Part shown: in pieces, positions 35,548 to 36,746 of the stretch | Layout of the letters: each line of letters begins with the position of its first letter | Numbering within the stretch: the stretch's first letter is position 1 | Assembly: GCF_002735695.1 (NCBI RefSeq) | Contig: NZ_PDZH01000040.1 | Location: 1-36,746 of the forward strand | DNA length: 36,746 bases | Origin: Chitinimonas sp. BJB300 | GTDB taxonomy: Bacteria; Pseudomonadota; Gammaproteobacteria; Burkholderiales; Chitinimonadaceae | Direction of reading: 5' to 3' | The notes under the pieces: model-generated | The model's database searches: none | Told to the model about the DNA's origin: nothing | Seen by the model: the letters and a program-made list of their open reading frames with translations, nothing else | Translations under genes and position numbers: made by a program

Positions 35548-36307
35548 TGAAGATAAAGTACTTGCGCTGAATTTCTTTGTAGGTGCCATTAATCAGGATC
35601 GAGGCCAATGCCTTGTCAAGACGTCCTCTCAGGTCTTTATCCCCTTTGCGCACGGCAATCCCCTGCCCTTCGCCAAAATACTTCGGGTCAACCACCGCAG
35701 AACCTACCAACTCGTACCCCTTACCCCGTGAAGTCTCCAGGAAACCATAATAGCCGGCGACCGAATCATCCATGGCCAAATCCACTTCGCCACTGACCAA
35801 TGCGCTGTACATCTCATCTGTGCTCTTGAAGTGCACAATGGGCGACGTAGCCGCATATTTGGCGGTGACGTAGCGGTCATACGTTGTATCTACCTGCACG
35901 CCAATCTTCATCCCAGCCAATCGCTTGGGGCTGACGAACACATAGGGGATGCGATGGGACTTGGCAAAAAAGAAGGCCGGGGTTTGGGCGTACTTTTCGG
36001 TGAAGTCGACCTGCTGAGCGCGTTCATCGGTGATCGACATTGACGCCACGATGGCATCCGCCTTTTTATCGTTCAGCGCCGGGATCAAATCATCCCATTC
36101 AAACCGGACAAGCTTGCATTTGGCCTTCATCTCAGTGCACAAGGCTTCAGCAATATCGACGTTGAAGCCTTTCAGGTTGCCCTTGGCATCCAGCTCTTCA
36201 AACGGTGGAAACTTGCCTTCCATGGCGATACGGACTTCATCTGTCGCATTTGCTTGACCAAGCGCTAGGATAAAAAACAGGGACGGCAGTAGATACAAGG
36301 ACTTCAT
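35537..36307 (-). CDS. Periplasmic amino-acid-type solute-binding protein (SBP family 3)
   Basis: Predicted to bind a polar amino acid in the periplasm. The 256-residue precursor starts with a signal peptide (MKSLYLLPSLFFILALGQANA, 1-21). The mature start DEVRIAMEGKFPPFEELDAKGNLKGFNVDI matches the lysine/arginine/ornithine-binding (ArgT/HisJ/ArtJ) type. KCKLVRFEWDDLIPAL, DAIVASMSITDERAQ and a DLAMDDSVAGYYGFL stretch follow. AAGGAG ten bases before the ATG at 36307 decides the start over a longer frame to 36373. No permease or ATPase gene is next to it, so it is an orphan binding protein or works with a transporter elsewhere. The small Cdd1-type gene overlaps its end. Confidence 0.92.
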   Translation of the reverse strand: MKSLYLLPSLFFILALGQANATDEVRIAMEGKFPPFEELDAKGNLKGFNVDIAEALCTEMKAKCKLVRFEWDDLIPALNDKKADAIVASMSITDERAQQVDFTEKYAQTPAFFFAKSHRIPYVFVSPKRLAGMKIGVQVDTTYDRYVTAKYAATSPIVHFKSTDEMYSALVSGEVDLAMDDSVAGYYGFLETSRGKGYELVGSAVVDPKYFGEGQGIAVRKGDKDLRGRLDKALASILINGTYKEIQRKYFIFNVY

Positions 36308-36331
36308 GAGGGTAAAACTCCTTACGGGGAT

Positions 36332-36343
36332 GAAAACGCTTCC
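36332..36343. promoter_or_regulatory. Possible LacI-family operator upstream of the solute-binding protein gene
   Basis: GAAAACGCTTCC resembles GAAANCGNTTNC. It is 25 bases upstream of the ATG, overlapping the leader. It could be chance; no LacI-family regulator is encoded nearby. Confidence 0.2.
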
Positions 36344-36381
36344 TGAAAACCTGTTCCTTGGCTCAAGGACCAAGGTCCTTA

Positions 36382-36523
36382 GAGCCTAACTAAAGTCTCA
36401 CGAGCTAGAGCAAGCTAAGGCGAAAACAGCCAAGGAAGCGGCGTTTACTAGAGTGGTAATTGCGCATGTCGAGGGTGTTTTTAACGCCATATTGCTGACG
36501 CGCAGCAGACTTTAGACGGGTTC
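36382..36523 (+). mobile_element. MITE-like element, family 1, copy D (142 bp)
   Basis: The left end is GAGCCTAACTAAAGTCT and the right end AGACTTTAGACGGGTTC, with an identical TTA on both sides (36379-36381 and 36524-36526). The interior is nearly the same as copy C at 17159-17298, including AAGGCGAAAACAGCC and CAACGCCATATTG-like stretches, in the same orientation. It has no coding capacity. It lies upstream of the solute-binding protein gene, close to its promoter. Confidence 0.9.
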
Positions 36524-36526
36524 TTA

Positions 36527-36640
36527 CACTGCTTATGAAACCGCGAGGACGCTTTGCCCCTGTGGAAGTTCGCAGCCTCATCCATCCACCGTACCTTCCC
36601 GGTTTCTGTGCTGCCATAAACAGGTTCTATTCACCCGGCA
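36527..36640. repeat. Mosaic of MITE-related fragments near the right edge
   Basis: CCGGTTTCTGTGCTGC (36600-36615) matches the CCGGTTTCTGCGCTGC stretch inside the family 2 elements. It is followed by ATAAACAGGTTC (36616-36627), which resembles a family 2 right end, and then by TTCACCCGGC (36630-36639), which in the intact copies comes directly after CTGCGC. The order suggests a rearranged or nested remnant. The left part (36527-36598) is unrelated to the other copies. Confidence 0.45.
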
Positions 36641-36652
36641 ACTAAGTATTGA

Positions 36653-36746
36653 TCAGGCGGCGTACTTGATCCTGGGGTCTTCGAAATAGGAGCACACTCG
36701 TTCCGGGGTGTTTTCCAACATCTCCATATGGGCTTTGGTCGCTTGC
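36653..36746 (-). CDS. C-terminal end of an unidentified, possibly transposase, reading frame (truncated by window edge)
   Basis: On the minus strand an open frame enters at 36746 and ends at TGA (36653-36655). The visible residues include KAHMEMLENTPERV and YFEDPRIKYAA at the very end. I cannot name the family. Its position beside a MITE mosaic suggests a transposase end, but this is inference. No start codon or active-site motif is visible. Confidence 0.4.
   Translation of the reverse strand, partial: QATKAHMEMLENTPERVCSYFEDPRIKYAA

Noticed and set aside
133-36523. Reading the short dispersed repeats as Correia (CREE) elements because of the Neisseria-like gene order
   Set aside because: Their termini (GAACCTGT...) and interiors do not match the Correia ends I know (TATAG...), although the lengths are similar.

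Overview
The window looks like a chromosomal segment of a betaproteobacterium, most likely of the order Neisseriales. The run zwf-pgl-glk-hexR-pgi next to edd-eda is the gene neighbourhood I know from Neisseria. The pyruvate dehydrogenase genes encode a homodimeric E1, a two-lipoyl E2 and an E3 that carries its own N-terminal lipoyl domain, as in Neisseria and other betaproteobacteria. The species cannot be named from the sequence.

Layout. Positions 1-126 hold the 3' end (domains V and VI) of a group II intron that runs in from the left. From 300 to 12587 everything is on the minus strand. Read in the direction of transcription it is edd, eda (Entner-Doudoroff), lamB (maltoporin), a GH13 alpha-glucosidase, malK, malE, malF, malG and gap. 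From 13017 to 26515 everything is on the plus strand: zwf, pgl, glk, hexR, pgi, a secreted SHOCT protein, then aceE, aceF and lpdA with a strong terminator. A chemoreceptor (26834-28711) follows, ending in a bidirectional terminator shared with the convergent pyk. Next come tadA, a 900-base AT-rich intergenic region with a probable small RNA, and an orphan protein gene. The minus-strand group recN, nadK, a Cdd1-type helix-hairpin-helix protein and a lone amino-acid-type solute-binding protein closes the window. At the right edge is the C-terminal end of an unidentified, possibly transposase, reading frame.

How the genes work together. Maltose or maltodextrin would cross the outer membrane through LamB and the inner membrane through MalEFGK. 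The cytoplasmic alpha-glucosidase would split it to glucose. Glk, Zwf, Pgl, Edd and Eda would carry the glucose to pyruvate and glyceraldehyde-3-phosphate; Gap and Pyk process the triose branch, and the PDH complex takes pyruvate to acetyl-CoA. HexR, the KDPG-responsive RpiR-family regulator, is encoded in the zwf operon. HexR-like palindromes lie between edd and zwf (three candidates) and upstream of pyk (one clean site), so much of this block can be read as one regulon.

Mobile and repeat content. At least six short (129-142 bp) non-autonomous MITE-like elements, plus one shorter relative, share GAACCTGT-type terminal inverted repeats. Three have identical 3-bp TNA target duplications. Three are inserted exactly at the TAA stop codon of a host gene. 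No intact transposase for them is present. No rRNA, tRNA or CRISPR array was seen.
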